Below are positions 1 to 8,101 of a DNA stretch of 64,000 nt, piece by piece (position 1 is the stretch's first letter; each line of letters opens with the position of its first letter). A program made the translations under genes and the position numbers. Source of the DNA: JANXQZ01 sp038225555 (GTDB lineage: Bacteria; Acidobacteriota; Terriglobia; Bryobacterales; Bryobacteraceae); contig JBBRRB010000003.1 in the NCBI GenBank assembly GCA_038225555.1, positions 213,942 through 277,941 of the forward strand. The letters run 5' to 3'. The notes below the pieces were generated by a model, which was given only the letters and a program-made list of their open reading frames with translations, was not told where the DNA came from and ran no database searches.

Positions 1-1301
1 CGGCGCAGAGCGATCACGCCGGCCGACACCAGGATAAAGGCAAAGAGAGTGCCGATGTTCGACAACTCCGCGAGCGTGTCGATGTCCCAAATTCCCGCCG
101 GAATCCCCACGAAGAAGCCCGCGATCCAGGTGCTGATGTGCGGGGTCCGGAAGCGCTTATGGACCCTTGAGAATAATCCCGGGAGGAGTTTGTCTCGAGA
201 CATCGCGAACCAGACGCGAGCCTGGCCATACTGATAAACCAGGAGCGAGGAAAGCATCCCCATCAGTGCGCCAGCAGTGACGATCACCCTCAGCCTGTTA
301 TACCCGAGCGCCTTCAGTGCATCCGCAACCGGAGAACTGGTTCCGAGCTGATCGAAGCGCATGATGCCAGTCAGCACCAGGGACACGGAACCGTAGAGAA
401 TGGTGCAAACCACCAGCGTGGTCATGATCCCAATCGGCAGATCCCGCTGCGGATTTTTGCACTCCTCGCCCGCCGTAGAAACGGAATCGAACCCGATGTA
501 GGTGAAGAATACAATTGACGCACCAGTCAGAATGCCGGAAAAGCCGTTGGGGGCGAAGGGATGCCAGTTATCCGGGCGAATGGCCTTGGCCGCGCCGAAA
601 CAGAACAGCAGAATCGCGGCGATCTTGATCAGGACCATGGTCGTATTCGCGCCAGCGCTTTCTTTGGCGCCGCGCACCAGGATCAGGGTCACAAGAATAG
701 TAATCAGTAGCGCGGGAACGTTGAAATACCCGCCCGGTTGTCCGGGCGCGGGAATTAGAGGGTACGCTATTTCAGGCGGCAGGTGCCACCCAAAAAGATT
801 GTCTCCCAGGTCCTGCAAATACGCTGAAAATCCAACCGCGACCGACATATTTGAAACGGCATATTCCAGAATGAGATCCCACCCGATGATCCAGGCGAAC
901 ACCTCGCCCAGCGTGGCATAGGCGTACGTGTAGGCGCTTCCAGCAATCGGAATCATCGACGCCAGTTCGGCATAGCAGAGCCCTGCAAAACAACACGCGA
1001 TCGCCACCAGACCGAAAGACAACGTGATGGCTGGACCAGCACCCGGACGCCCCATGGAGGAACCGGCGTGAACGCCCTGCGTAAGCAGATCGAGGATGGT
1101 GGCATTGAAGATGGAATTGATCTTCTCTACCTTGCCGGCCGCTGCCGTTCCGGTGAGAGTGAAGATGCCGGATCCGATCACGGCTCCGATCCCAAGCGCG
1201 GTCAAACTCCAAGGGCCAAGGGACTTCTTCAGGCGCTTGTCAGGTTCCTCGGCGGACCTTAGCAGGTCGTCGATATTCTTGGTGCGGAGAAGCTGGTTCA
1301 C
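1..1301 (-). CDS. APC-family amino acid permease (cationic amino acid transporter type), 3' end outside window
   Basis: Reading the - strand from a GTG at 1301 gives an uninterrupted frame to the window edge, about 433 residues without a stop. The N-terminus carries a soluble stretch ending in LKKSLGPWSLTALGIGAVIG, the classic first-helix G-rich motif of APC permeases, followed by IFTLTGTAAA and several more hydrophobic helices including AELASMIPIAGSAYTYAY and IIGWDLILEYAV. These match the CAT/YfnA branch, which moves basic or broad amino acids across the inner membrane by proton symport. The GTG is preceded by AGGA about 12 nt upstream. The last helices lie off the window. Substrate is not readable from the sequence. 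Confidence 0.85.
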   Translation of the reverse strand, partial: MNQLLRTKNIDDLLRSAEEPDKRLKKSLGPWSLTALGIGAVIGSGIFTLTGTAAAGKVEKINSIFNATILDLLTQGVHAGSSMGRPGAGPAITLSFGLVAIACCFAGLCYAELASMIPIAGSAYTYAYATLGEVFAWIIGWDLILEYAVSNMSVAVGFSAYLQDLGDNLFGWHLPPEIAYPLIPAPGQPGGYFNVPALLITILVTLILVRGAKESAGANTTMVLIKIAAILLFCFGAAKAIRPDNWHPFAPNGFSGILTGASIVFFTYIGFDSVSTAGEECKNPQRDLPIGIMTTLVVCTILYGSVSLVLTGIMRFDQLGTSSPVADALKALGYNRLRVIVTAGALMGMLSSLLVYQYGQARVWFAMSRDKLLPGLFSRVHKRFRTPHISTWIAGFFVGIPAGIWDIDTLAELSNIGTLFAFILVSAGVIALR

Positions 1302-1315
1302 GAGAATCTCTTATC

Positions 1316-2272
1316 CTAGCGCGCGATGGATCCTGGATCGAGTCCTGCGCCGAGCCGGAAACCGCCGCCCACAGCACCTACCGATGCCGTTTTGCGGTTA
1401 AGATCCGTAAGCTGGCGCAATCGATAGAGAGCTTCGATTCCGGTGCAGTGAGCGCCCAATAGATTTTGAACGCCGAATTCTTTCAGCTTGTCGGCGGTCC
1501 ACGCGAGTGTCTTGTCGCTCGCTTCGTAAAGATGGAATCCGCCGATCGCGGCATGGATGGGCGCCTGGCGGATTTTCGTGCGAGCGTAGTCGAGCGTATT
1601 AATTACTCCGGCATGTCCGCAGCCCGAAATCACCACCAAACCTTTTTCCGTATCGATGATCAGCGATTGATCCTCCGGCAGATTGTCTTCTGCGGTCTTT
1701 CCGTCGGGCATGCGAAGTTCCCCCTTGCCGCTCCAGTTACGCTCCGGATATATGCGCGGCACGGGTCCAGTGAGCCAAACTCCGGGAAACATCTCCCGGG
1801 GCTCGGAATACTCGATGAAGGTTCCGCCGCCCGATACATACTCGTATTTAAGGCCGGCGACCACGTTCATTTCGGTGCCCCCACGGACACGGCTGTAGAA
1901 GATGCCACGGCCCACGTGAGCACGGGCGAGGGCTTGTGGATTTGATTTGGAGTACTCTTGGCGGAGGGTCATCAGGCCCGCCGTGTGATCAGTGTGATGA
2001 TGGCTTAGGATCACGTCTGGGACGTTCGAGAGGTCCACGTGGAGCGCTTGCGCGTTCCTTAAAACAGTGTCAGCATGCGCGCCCGTGTCGAAGAGAATCC
2101 GGTGCCCGTCTGCGACCACTAGTGCGGAAAATCCCCATTCGCCGAAGCCTTCGTCGGCGGTAAGCATGGTGGAAAGAATTGTGACGTCCACAGAGCGGAC
2201 TTTCGGTCCTGCGGCAAGGCTTGAGAGAGGTGCCAATGCGAGGACTGCCAATGCCAGCCAAGGTGACGTCAT
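1316..2272 (-). CDS. Exported metallo-beta-lactamase-fold hydrolase
   Basis: The protein (about 318 aa from the ATG at 2272) starts with a signal peptide (LALAVLALAPLSSLAA) and then shows the MBL fold: LFDTGAH, the zinc ligand motif SHHHTDHTAG, ISGCGHAG with a downstream His, and GGFHL near the C-terminus. This arrangement resembles the dihydropterin-aminobenzene-phosphate-synthase-like branch of MBL hydrolases, but those are cytoplasmic and this one appears exported, so the substrate is open. A GTG six codons upstream (2290) is possible, but the ATG gives the better signal peptide. It is divergent from the creatininase-family gene with only 23 bases between the two starts. Confidence 0.85.
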   Translation of the reverse strand: MTSPWLALAVLALAPLSSLAAGPKVRSVDVTILSTMLTADEGFGEWGFSALVVADGHRILFDTGAHADTVLRNAQALHVDLSNVPDVILSHHHTDHTAGLMTLRQEYSKSNPQALARAHVGRGIFYSRVRGGTEMNVVAGLKYEYVSGGGTFIEYSEPREMFPGVWLTGPVPRIYPERNWSGKGELRMPDGKTAEDNLPEDQSLIIDTEKGLVVISGCGHAGVINTLDYARTKIRQAPIHAAIGGFHLYEASDKTLAWTADKLKEFGVQNLLGAHCTGIEALYRLRQLTDLNRKTASVGAVGGGFRLGAGLDPGSIAR

Positions 2273-2279
2273 GATGTGG

Positions 2280-2286
2280 TACTGTA
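2280..2286. promoter_or_regulatory. Candidate symmetric, bidirectional -10 element
   Basis: TACTGTA reads as TACTGT on the + strand and TACAGT on the - strand; both fit the TAnnnT core of a sigma-70 -10 box. It lies 10 nt before the + strand ATG at 2296 and 8 nt before the - strand ATG at 2272, in an intergenic space of only 23 bases. No clear -35 boxes were found. Placement and symmetry are visible; function is inference. Confidence 0.35.
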
Positions 2287-2295
2287 ACACGCGAT

Positions 2296-3105
2296 ATGAG
2301 AATCGCCAACGCGAGGGTGTTCATTGCGTTAGTTTTGACTGTTTCCGCTTGGGGTCAAGGCAAGGGTATTCTGCTCGAGGACTTGACGTGGGTGGAGGCG
2401 GAACGCGTGCTGAAACCGGAGACCGTGGTGGTGATTCCGATCGGCGCGCAATCGAAAGAGCACGGGCCGCACCTGAAACTTAAGAATGATTTTGTTCTTG
2501 CCGAGTACTTCAAGCGGAAAGTTTTGGAGCGGGCTGACGTAGTCGTCGCCCCGACGGTCAACTACCACTACTATCCGGCCTTTATCGAATATCCGGGCTC
2601 CACGACTCTGCGGCTGGAAACCGCTAGGGACCTGATGGTGGATATTTGCCGCGTCCTGTCCGCCTATGGTCCCAAGCGGTTTTATGCATTGAATACGGGC
2701 GTGTCCACGTTGCGGGCGCTTAAGCCAGCCGCTGAAATCCTCGCCAGGGACGGCATTGAATTTCGCTACACGAACATACTTGAGGTGGGCGCAGCCGTCG
2801 AAAAGCGGATCGGCAAGCAAGAGGGTGGGACCCATGCCGACGAGATGGAAACCTCGCTGATGCTGTTCATCGATCCGAGTGTGGTGGACATGAGCAAGGC
2901 TGTCAAGGACTACCATCCGAACGGGCCAGGCGGCCTGACTCGCGATCCGAAAAAGTCAGGTGCGTATTCAGCCTCGGGCATCTACGGCGATCCTACGTTG
3001 GCCACTCGCGAGAAGGGCGAGATCATGGCTCAGGCGATGCTGGAGGGTATCCTCGGAGAGATCGAAGCACTGCGCAAGGCTGCGATAAAAAAGCCTAGCG
3101 AGTGA
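2296..3105 (+). CDS. Creatininase-family amidohydrolase, exported
   Basis: The 269-aa protein has a short hydrophobic N-terminus (VFIALVLTVSAWG) and the creatininase-family signature: VVVIPIGAQSKEHGPHLKLKND, in which Glu, His and Asp ligate the paired metal ions, then PTVNYHYYPAFIEYPGSTTL and THADEMETSLML. Family members hydrolyse cyclic amides or formamides (creatinine, FAPy compounds in riboflavin and mycofactocin pathways). An exported member is less usual, so the substrate cannot be assigned. The usual GNGH segment is replaced by LNTGVSTLR, which may change activity. The 3' end overlaps the convergent vsr gene by 11 bases. Confidence 0.8.
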   Translation: MRIANARVFIALVLTVSAWGQGKGILLEDLTWVEAERVLKPETVVVIPIGAQSKEHGPHLKLKNDFVLAEYFKRKVLERADVVVAPTVNYHYYPAFIEYPGSTTLRLETARDLMVDICRVLSAYGPKRFYALNTGVSTLRALKPAAEILARDGIEFRYTNILEVGAAVEKRIGKQEGGTHADEMETSLMLFIDPSVVDMSKAVKDYHPNGPGGLTRDPKKSGAYSASGIYGDPTLATREKGEIMAQAMLEGILGEIEALRKAAIKKPSE

Positions 3106-3502
3106 GGAAGCCCAAAATTTTTCCCGATACCTTGGGCGTATTCTTCAACTCGCACTGCCAAACCACCAGCACATCCCAACCTGCAGCTCGCCAGCGGCGC
3201 TGCTTGGTCGCATCTCTCCGCCTGTTGCCATCCAGCTTGGGGCTCCAATAATCTACCCGCGACTTTGGAAGCCGCGCGGCCCTACAGCCGCGATGGCCGT
3301 GCCAGAAGCACCCGTTCACCTCTATGATCTTGCCCAGCCTGCGGAACACTAGATCGGGTGTTCCCGTCAGCGTCTTCACATGGAGGCGATAGCGGAACCC
3401 CATTCCGAAAACTATGCGCCGGACTATCATCTCGGGCAAGGTGTTCTTGCCGCGAATGCGGCTCATGAGTTCGGAGCGGCGTTCTGTGGAGAGCGTGTCC
3501 AT
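3095..3502 (-). CDS. vsr: Vsr very-short-patch DNA mismatch endonuclease
   Basis: The 135-aa product begins with the typical Vsr opening LSTERRSELMSRIRGKNT, followed by PEMIVRRIVFGMGFRYRLH, the catalytic Asp in GTPDLVF, and the zinc-site VNGCFWHGHRGC. Vsr nicks 5' of the T in T:G mismatches created by deamination of 5-methylcytosine. It normally sits beside its cytosine methyltransferase, but no methyltransferase is seen nearby, so this copy is an orphan. Length is normal for the family (about 135-155 aa). It converges on the creatininase-family gene with an 11-base overlap. Confidence 0.93.
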   Translation of the reverse strand: MDTLSTERRSELMSRIRGKNTLPEMIVRRIVFGMGFRYRLHVKTLTGTPDLVFRRLGKIIEVNGCFWHGHRGCRAARLPKSRVDYWSPKLDGNRRRDATKQRRWRAAGWDVLVVWQCELKNTPKVSGKILGFLTR

Positions 3503-3700
3503 TAGACAGCGAGGTTAGGCGGAAGGGTCGTCGGTTTCAAATTTCTTGCGAAGCCTTGGCGTGTAGCACAAGTCTACGTTATCAACTCAGCCAGAGAGCC
3601 CTGTAGCCGTCGTCGCGCGAGTCGAACGAACCATGCAGAAATGGTTCGCGCGAGCGGCGCTGTCGTTTCGTTGATACCCTATGGAGAAAGGAAACCTGCC

Positions 3701-5830
3701 TTGCCAACCACAGACACGCAAACGCTCGAAGAATTGTGCATCAACACGATCCGGATGCTTTCCGCTGACGCGGTCCAGAACGCCAACTCCGGACATCCCG
3801 GCATGCCGATGGGCGCTGCCGCTATGGCCTACACCCTTTGGACCCAATATCTCAAGCACAATCCGAAAGATCCGCACTGGTTCGACCGGGATCGGTTCGT
3901 GCTCTCTGCTGGCCACGGCTCCATGCTGCTCTACAGCCTGCTGCACCTCACCGGATATGATTTGTCGCTCGACGAACTGAAGCATTTCCGCCAGTGGGGC
4001 AGCAAGACTCCGGGCCATCCCGAGCGCGGCCACACGCCGGGAGTGGAGGTCGCCACTGGACCCCTGGGCCAGGGCTTTGGAAATGGCGTTGGCATGGCGA
4101 TCGCGGAAGCCTGGCTGGCGGCCAAATATAATCGGCCCGGACACACCATAGTTGATCATCATACATACGGCATCTGCGGCGATGGCGATCTGATGGAAGG
4201 GATCACGCAGGAAGCCGCGTCCCTCGCGGGACACTTGCGGCTGGGCAAGCTGATTTATCTTTACGATCAGAATCACATTTCGCTGGCAGGCGGCACGGAT
4301 CTCACGTTCACTGAAGACGTAGCCAAGCGCTTCGATGCGTATGGCTGGCATACCCATACCGTCCTTGAGGGAAATGATATCGCCGAGGTCGCCAAGGCTC
4401 TGGACGAAGCTCGGGCCGAGAATGATCGGCCATCGTTAATCCTGGTTCACACTCATATTGGGTACGGCAGTCCCAAGAAGCAGGACAACTTTTCGGCTCA
4501 CGGAAATCCGCTCGGCGAAGAAGAGCTTGCCGCCACGAAGAAGGCGCTCGGGTGGCCCAGCATGGACAAGTTCTATCTTCCAGAGGACGCAGTAAAGTTC
4601 TTCCGGGAGGCGATCGGAAAGGGTGCCAAGACGCAGGAAGAGTGGGCGAAAACCGTAGAGTCGTACAAGCAGGCTTTTCCGGCCGAGGGCGCGGAGTTCG
4701 AGACGGTCACCACCGGAAAATTGCCTGCTGACTGGGCCGCCGATCTTCCGAAATGGAAACCTTCGGACAAGGCCATCGCCACGCGAGTTGCGGGCGGGGA
4801 GGCTCTCAACGCATTGGCCAAGCGCATTCCCAATATTATCGGCGGGTCGGCCGATTTGAATCCTTCCACGAACACGGCGCTCAAGGGTCTCGGCGATTTT
4901 CAACCTGCTGAATTTGCGGGACCGGGCACTATGGGTGCGGTGGGAGGGACCTGGGGCCACGCAGGACATAACGTTGCTTTCGGGGTGCGCGAACATGCGA
5001 TGGGCGCTGCCGTGAACGGAATGGCTGCGCATGGAGGGGTGCTGCCGTTCAGCGCGACCTTCCTCGTCTTTTCAGACTACATGAAGCCCTCCATTCGACT
5101 CGGCGCGCTGAGTAAGCTGAAGGCGTTCTACGTGTTTACCCACGATAGCATCGGGGTCGGCGAAGATGGACCCACCCATGAACCGGTTGAGCAACTTGCC
5201 GGGTTGCGCGCAATCCCCGGACTGACGGTACTCCGGCCGGCCGATGGAAATGAGACCGCCGAGGCGTGGGCTTTTGCAGTTCAGCATGACGGCCCAACCT
5301 TGTTCGCCTTGACGCGTCAGAATCTTCCTCATCTTGATCGTGCCACAGCTAAGGAGCCAGGCGTGACGCGAGGCGCGTACATTTTATCGGAGCCGGAGGG
5401 TGGTGCGCCGGAAGTTATCCTAATCGGAACCGGATCAGAAGTGGCCTTGTGCGTGAAGGCTCAGGAAAAGTTGAAAAGCTACGGGGTGAAGGCTCGTGTG
5501 GTCAGCATGCCAAGTTGGAATTTATTCGCCGATCAGGATGCGGGATATCGCGAGAGCGTGCTGCCGAAAGCGAGCCGGAAACGGGTGACGGTGGAAGCGG
5601 GTTCCACCTTTGGATGGGCGCGCTGGGCCGGCGATGAGGGCGTGATGATTGGGATCGATCGGTTTGGCGCGTCCGCGCCTGGGGAAACTTGCTTCAAGGA
5701 GTTCGGTTTCACCGTGGAGCATGTCACGTCGGCCGCATTGGGTCTGATAGGCAGGCATGATGAGGCGTTGAAGGAGTATGGGGGCGAGACCGCGATGGCG
5801 CCTACGGGCGGATCGGAAGGCCACTCTTAA
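3701..5830 (+). CDS. tkt: Transketolase
   Basis: A full-length (709 aa) thiamine-diphosphate transketolase of the pentose phosphate pathway. Diagnostic segments in order: SADAVQNANSGHPGMPMG, GPLGQGFGNGVGMA, the ThDP-binding ICGDGDLMEGI, the C-terminal half with FGVREHAMGAAVNG, HDSIGVGEDGPTHEPVEQL and LTRQNLPHL. The likely start is the TTG at 3701, because GGAGAAAGG lies at 3683-3691 at good spacing and the protein then begins PTTDTQTLEEL as in relatives. An ATG 20 codons upstream (3641) has no such support. The gene stands alone between vsr and the Uma2 pair. Confidence 0.96.
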   Translation: MPTTDTQTLEELCINTIRMLSADAVQNANSGHPGMPMGAAAMAYTLWTQYLKHNPKDPHWFDRDRFVLSAGHGSMLLYSLLHLTGYDLSLDELKHFRQWGSKTPGHPERGHTPGVEVATGPLGQGFGNGVGMAIAEAWLAAKYNRPGHTIVDHHTYGICGDGDLMEGITQEAASLAGHLRLGKLIYLYDQNHISLAGGTDLTFTEDVAKRFDAYGWHTHTVLEGNDIAEVAKALDEARAENDRPSLILVHTHIGYGSPKKQDNFSAHGNPLGEEELAATKKALGWPSMDKFYLPEDAVKFFREAIGKGAKTQEEWAKTVESYKQAFPAEGAEFETVTTGKLPADWAADLPKWKPSDKAIATRVAGGEALNALAKRIPNIIGGSADLNPSTNTALKGLGDFQPAEFAGPGTMGAVGGTWGHAGHNVAFGVREHAMGAAVNGMAAHGGVLPFSATFLVFSDYMKPSIRLGALSKLKAFYVFTHDSIGVGEDGPTHEPVEQLAGLRAIPGLTVLRPADGNETAEAWAFAVQHDGPTLFALTRQNLPHLDRATAKEPGVTRGAYILSEPEGGAPEVILIGTGSEVALCVKAQEKLKSYGVKARVVSMPSWNLFADQDAGYRESVLPKASRKRVTVEAGSTFGWARWAGDEGVMIGIDRFGASAPGETCFKEFGFTVEHVTSAALGLIGRHDEALKEYGGETAMAPTGGSEGHS

Positions 5831-5859
5831 GAAGGGCAGCAGTTTTGGGCGGTTACGTC

Positions 5860-5865
5860 TATAAT
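5860..5865 (+). promoter_or_regulatory. TATAAT box 6 nt before a start codon (candidate leaderless promoter)
   Basis: A perfect TATAAT ends exactly 6 nt before the ATG at 5872, so transcription would start on or next to the ATG. There is no Shine-Dalgarno sequence. No consensus -35 was seen. The same layout recurs before the second Uma2 gene. Confidence 0.5.
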
Positions 5866-5871
5866 CGGTGC

Positions 5872-6447
5872 ATGGTAACCGTAGAAGAATCTGAGTTGCC
5901 GCTAATCCTTCTCGCGCCTGGACTCACCGATGCCCAGTTCCAAAACTATTGCGAGCAATACGCGGACTATCGTCTCGAATATACGGCTGCGGGAGAGCTG
6001 ATTGTCAAGCCGCCTACCGATCCCGAGACGGGCTCCCGCAATGTTAAGATCACGTCCCAGCTTGACGCTTGGGCATGCAAGCCGCGACTTGGCTTGGTTA
6101 CGGATTCGAGTGCCGGATTCATCCTGCCCAACGGCGCACGGCGATCCCCGGATGCCGCATGGATTTCGCGCGGGCGGTTCCGCCGCGGCCAACCCATGTG
6201 TCCCGAGTTCGTGATCGAGCTGATCTCTCCGTTTGACCGAGTGAAGGAAATTGGGGCCAAGATGCTCGAATGGATCGCCAATGGTGCCGAACTCGGCTGG
6301 ATGATCAACCCACGCAACAAATCGGTCACCATCTACCGCCCTGGCCAAGAGCCTGAGGTCCGCACAGGGATCACCGAAGTGGCAGGCGAGGCGTCGGTCG
6401 CCGGGTTCGTGATGGATTTGCAGCCGATCTGGAACCCGATGGATTGA
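5872..6447 (+). CDS. Uma2-family protein (restriction-endonuclease-fold), copy 1
   Basis: A 191-aa Uma2 (DUF820) protein. It shows DYRLEYTAAGELIVKPPT, FILPNGARRSPDAAWIS, PEFVIELISPFDRV and LGWMINPRNKSVTIYRPGQ, where the Asp and the E-x-E/L stretch form the PD-(D/E)XK-like core. Uma2 proteins are abundant in cyanobacteria and Acidobacteriota and have no settled role; nuclease activity is a prediction from the fold. The ATG at 5872 matches the second copy. A TTG at 5845 would extend the frame but falls upstream of the TATAAT. The gene is followed at once by a close paralogue. Confidence 0.9.
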   Translation: MVTVEESELPLILLAPGLTDAQFQNYCEQYADYRLEYTAAGELIVKPPTDPETGSRNVKITSQLDAWACKPRLGLVTDSSAGFILPNGARRSPDAAWISRGRFRRGQPMCPEFVIELISPFDRVKEIGAKMLEWIANGAELGWMINPRNKSVTIYRPGQEPEVRTGITEVAGEASVAGFVMDLQPIWNPMD

Positions 6448-6455
6448 AGCAGGCC

Positions 6456-6461
6456 TATAAT
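6456..6461 (+). promoter_or_regulatory. Second TATAAT box 6 nt before a start codon
   Basis: TATAAT again ends 6 nt before the ATG at 6468 and only nine bases after the stop of the first Uma2 gene. There is no ribosome binding site. The identical spacing in both paralogues suggests each carries its own leaderless promoter, duplicated with the gene. Confidence 0.5.
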
Positions 6462-6467
6462 CAAGGC

Positions 6468-7043
6468 ATGGTACCGGTTGAAGAATCCGAGTTGCCGATC
6501 ACCCTCCATGCGCCGGGACTCACCGACGCCGAATTTCGAGAGTACTGCGAAGAGTACGCCGATTGCCGTCTCGAATATACGGCTGAGGGAGAGCTGATTA
6601 TTTTGCCGCCCACCGATCCCCAGACGAGTTTCCGCAATACCAAAATCACCTTCCAAGTGGAGGCGTGGTCTCGCAGGTCTCGAAAAGGCATGGTTGCGGA
6701 TTCAAGCGGAGGATTTATTCTGCCCAACGGTGCTCGCCGCTCCCCCGATGCGGCGTGGATTTCACGCGAGCGCTGCCGGAACGGGCGCAACACCTGTCCC
6801 GAGTTCGTCATCGAGCTTGTTTCTCCCTTCGATCGGCTTAAGCAAGTCCACGCCAAGATGCTCGAATGGATAGCAAACGGTGCAGAACTAGGCTGGATGA
6901 TCAACCCGCGAGACGAATCCGTCACCATCTATCGACTTGGCCAAGAGCCTGAGATCCGCACCGGGATCACCGACGTGGCAGGCGAAGGTCCCGTCGAGGG
7001 CTTTCTCATGGACCTACAACCCATCTGGAATCCAATGGATTGA
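6468..7043 (+). CDS. Uma2-family protein (restriction-endonuclease-fold), copy 2
   Basis: A 191-aa paralogue of the preceding gene, colinear along its whole length: DCRLEYTAEGELIILPPT, FILPNGARRSPDAAWISRE, PEFVIELVSPFDRL, LGWMINPRDESVTIYRLGQ, and the same C-terminal MDLQPIWNPMD. Conserved predicted core residues are identical in both copies, while divergence is spread across the rest of the protein, so both look like maintained genes and not one plus a relic. Promoter placement is also duplicated. Function is unknown beyond the Uma2 fold. Confidence 0.9.
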   Translation: MVPVEESELPITLHAPGLTDAEFREYCEEYADCRLEYTAEGELIILPPTDPQTSFRNTKITFQVEAWSRRSRKGMVADSSGGFILPNGARRSPDAAWISRERCRNGRNTCPEFVIELVSPFDRLKQVHAKMLEWIANGAELGWMINPRDESVTIYRLGQEPEIRTGITDVAGEGPVEGFLMDLQPIWNPMD

Positions 7044-7070
7044 ACTTCCGCCTTTCGCCTAACGTATACT
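7040..7070 (+). promoter_or_regulatory. Candidate sigma-70 promoter for the SPFH/polyamine operon
   Basis: TTGAAC (7040-7045) and TATACT (7065-7070) are separated by 19 nt, slightly long, and lie just after the second Uma2 stop. A GAGGAG ribosome binding site follows at 7073-7078, 11 nt before the ATG at 7090. No other promoter is needed for the close-packed genes downstream. Confidence 0.4.
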
Positions 7071-7089
7071 CTGAGGAGCCACACCAAGT

Positions 7090-8097
7090 ATGAGCTTCTT
7101 CTCAAAGCAATTTATCGATGTCATCCACTGGACTGAACCTGAGGATGGCATTCTCGCCTACCGTTATCCCATGGAAGATATGGAGATTCAGAACGGAGGC
7201 AGACTCACCGTCCGTGAGTCTCAAATGGCGGTTTTCGTCAATGAAGGCCGCGTCGCCGACGTTTTCGGGCCCGGACTGTACACCCTGAGCACACAGACGC
7301 TTCCCATCCTCACGTACCTGATGAACTGGGACAAGGCGTTCAAGTCCCCCTTCAAGTCGGATGTGTATTTCATCTCGACGCGGCTACAAACGAACCAGCG
7401 CTGGGGGACTGCAAACCCGATCACAATCCGCGATAAAGAATTCGGGGCAATCCGACTGCGCGGCTTTGGTATTTACTCCTGGCGAGTCGCCGATCCCAAG
7501 ACGTTCTATCTCAAGGTGAGCGGCACCCGCGACATTTACCATGTACCTGAAATTGAAGGCCAGTTGCGCAACACGATCATCGCGCGCATGACCGACGCCT
7601 TCGCCCAGAGCAACGTTCCGTTCCTCGATATGGCGGCGAACCAGGGCATGGTCGGCGCTAAAATCTCCGAAGTAATCAGGCCAGTCTTCGCCGACCTGGG
7701 GCTGGGACTCGATTCATTTGTCGTCGAAAATCTTTCCTTGCCGGATGAGTTGCAGAAGATCCTCGACCAACGCATCAGCATGAATATGATCGGCGATATG
7801 GGCAAGTACACGCAGTTCCAAGTCGCTCAAGCGGTGCCGATTGCAGCCGCGAACGAGGGCGGCGGGTTGGCTGGCGCGGGGGTCGGACTCGGTGCCGGGA
7901 TGGCTATGGCGCAGGGTATGATGAATGCTCTAAAACCCTCCGCTCCAGAGCCGCCTACACCTCCTGCGGCCCCGCTAGCAGGGGCTCCTCCCGTCGCGCC
8001 TGAAGGCCCTTCTGGCGACACGAAGTTCTGCCTCAACTGCGGGCATAAGCTGCCTAAAGCCGCTAAGTTCTGTTCGGATTGCGGTTCGTCGCAGTAA
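7090..8097 (+). CDS. SPFH/band-7 domain protein with C-terminal zinc ribbon (YdjI-like)
   Basis: The 335-aa protein starts MSFFSKQFIDVIHW and has the virion-core-like SPFH fold of the YdjI group: LTVRESQMAVFVNEGRV, FGPGLYTLSTQTLPIL, then IRDKEFGAIRLRGFGIYSWR. After residue 255 comes a Gly/Ala-rich segment (GGGLAGAGVGLGAG), a Pro/Ala linker, and a C-terminal zinc ribbon CLNCGHKLPKAAKFCSDCG. SPFH proteins scaffold membrane microdomains; YdjI-type members sit in envelope-stress operons. It is the first gene of an operon with SpeD-like, DUF4178, DUF350 and SpeE-like genes, which supports a role at the inner membrane. No membrane helix is evident, so it is probably peripheral. Confidence 0.85.
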   Translation: MSFFSKQFIDVIHWTEPEDGILAYRYPMEDMEIQNGGRLTVRESQMAVFVNEGRVADVFGPGLYTLSTQTLPILTYLMNWDKAFKSPFKSDVYFISTRLQTNQRWGTANPITIRDKEFGAIRLRGFGIYSWRVADPKTFYLKVSGTRDIYHVPEIEGQLRNTIIARMTDAFAQSNVPFLDMAANQGMVGAKISEVIRPVFADLGLGLDSFVVENLSLPDELQKILDQRISMNMIGDMGKYTQFQVAQAVPIAAANEGGGLAGAGVGLGAGMAMAQGMMNALKPSAPEPPTPPAAPLAGAPPVAPEGPSGDTKFCLNCGHKLPKAAKFCSDCGSSQ

Positions 8098-8101
8098 TCT
8101 C

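Noticed and set aside
772..1212. 146-aa - strand ORF inside the permease gene
   Set aside because: Its sequence is unlike any protein family, and another - frame here gives an uninterrupted permease with clear membrane helices.
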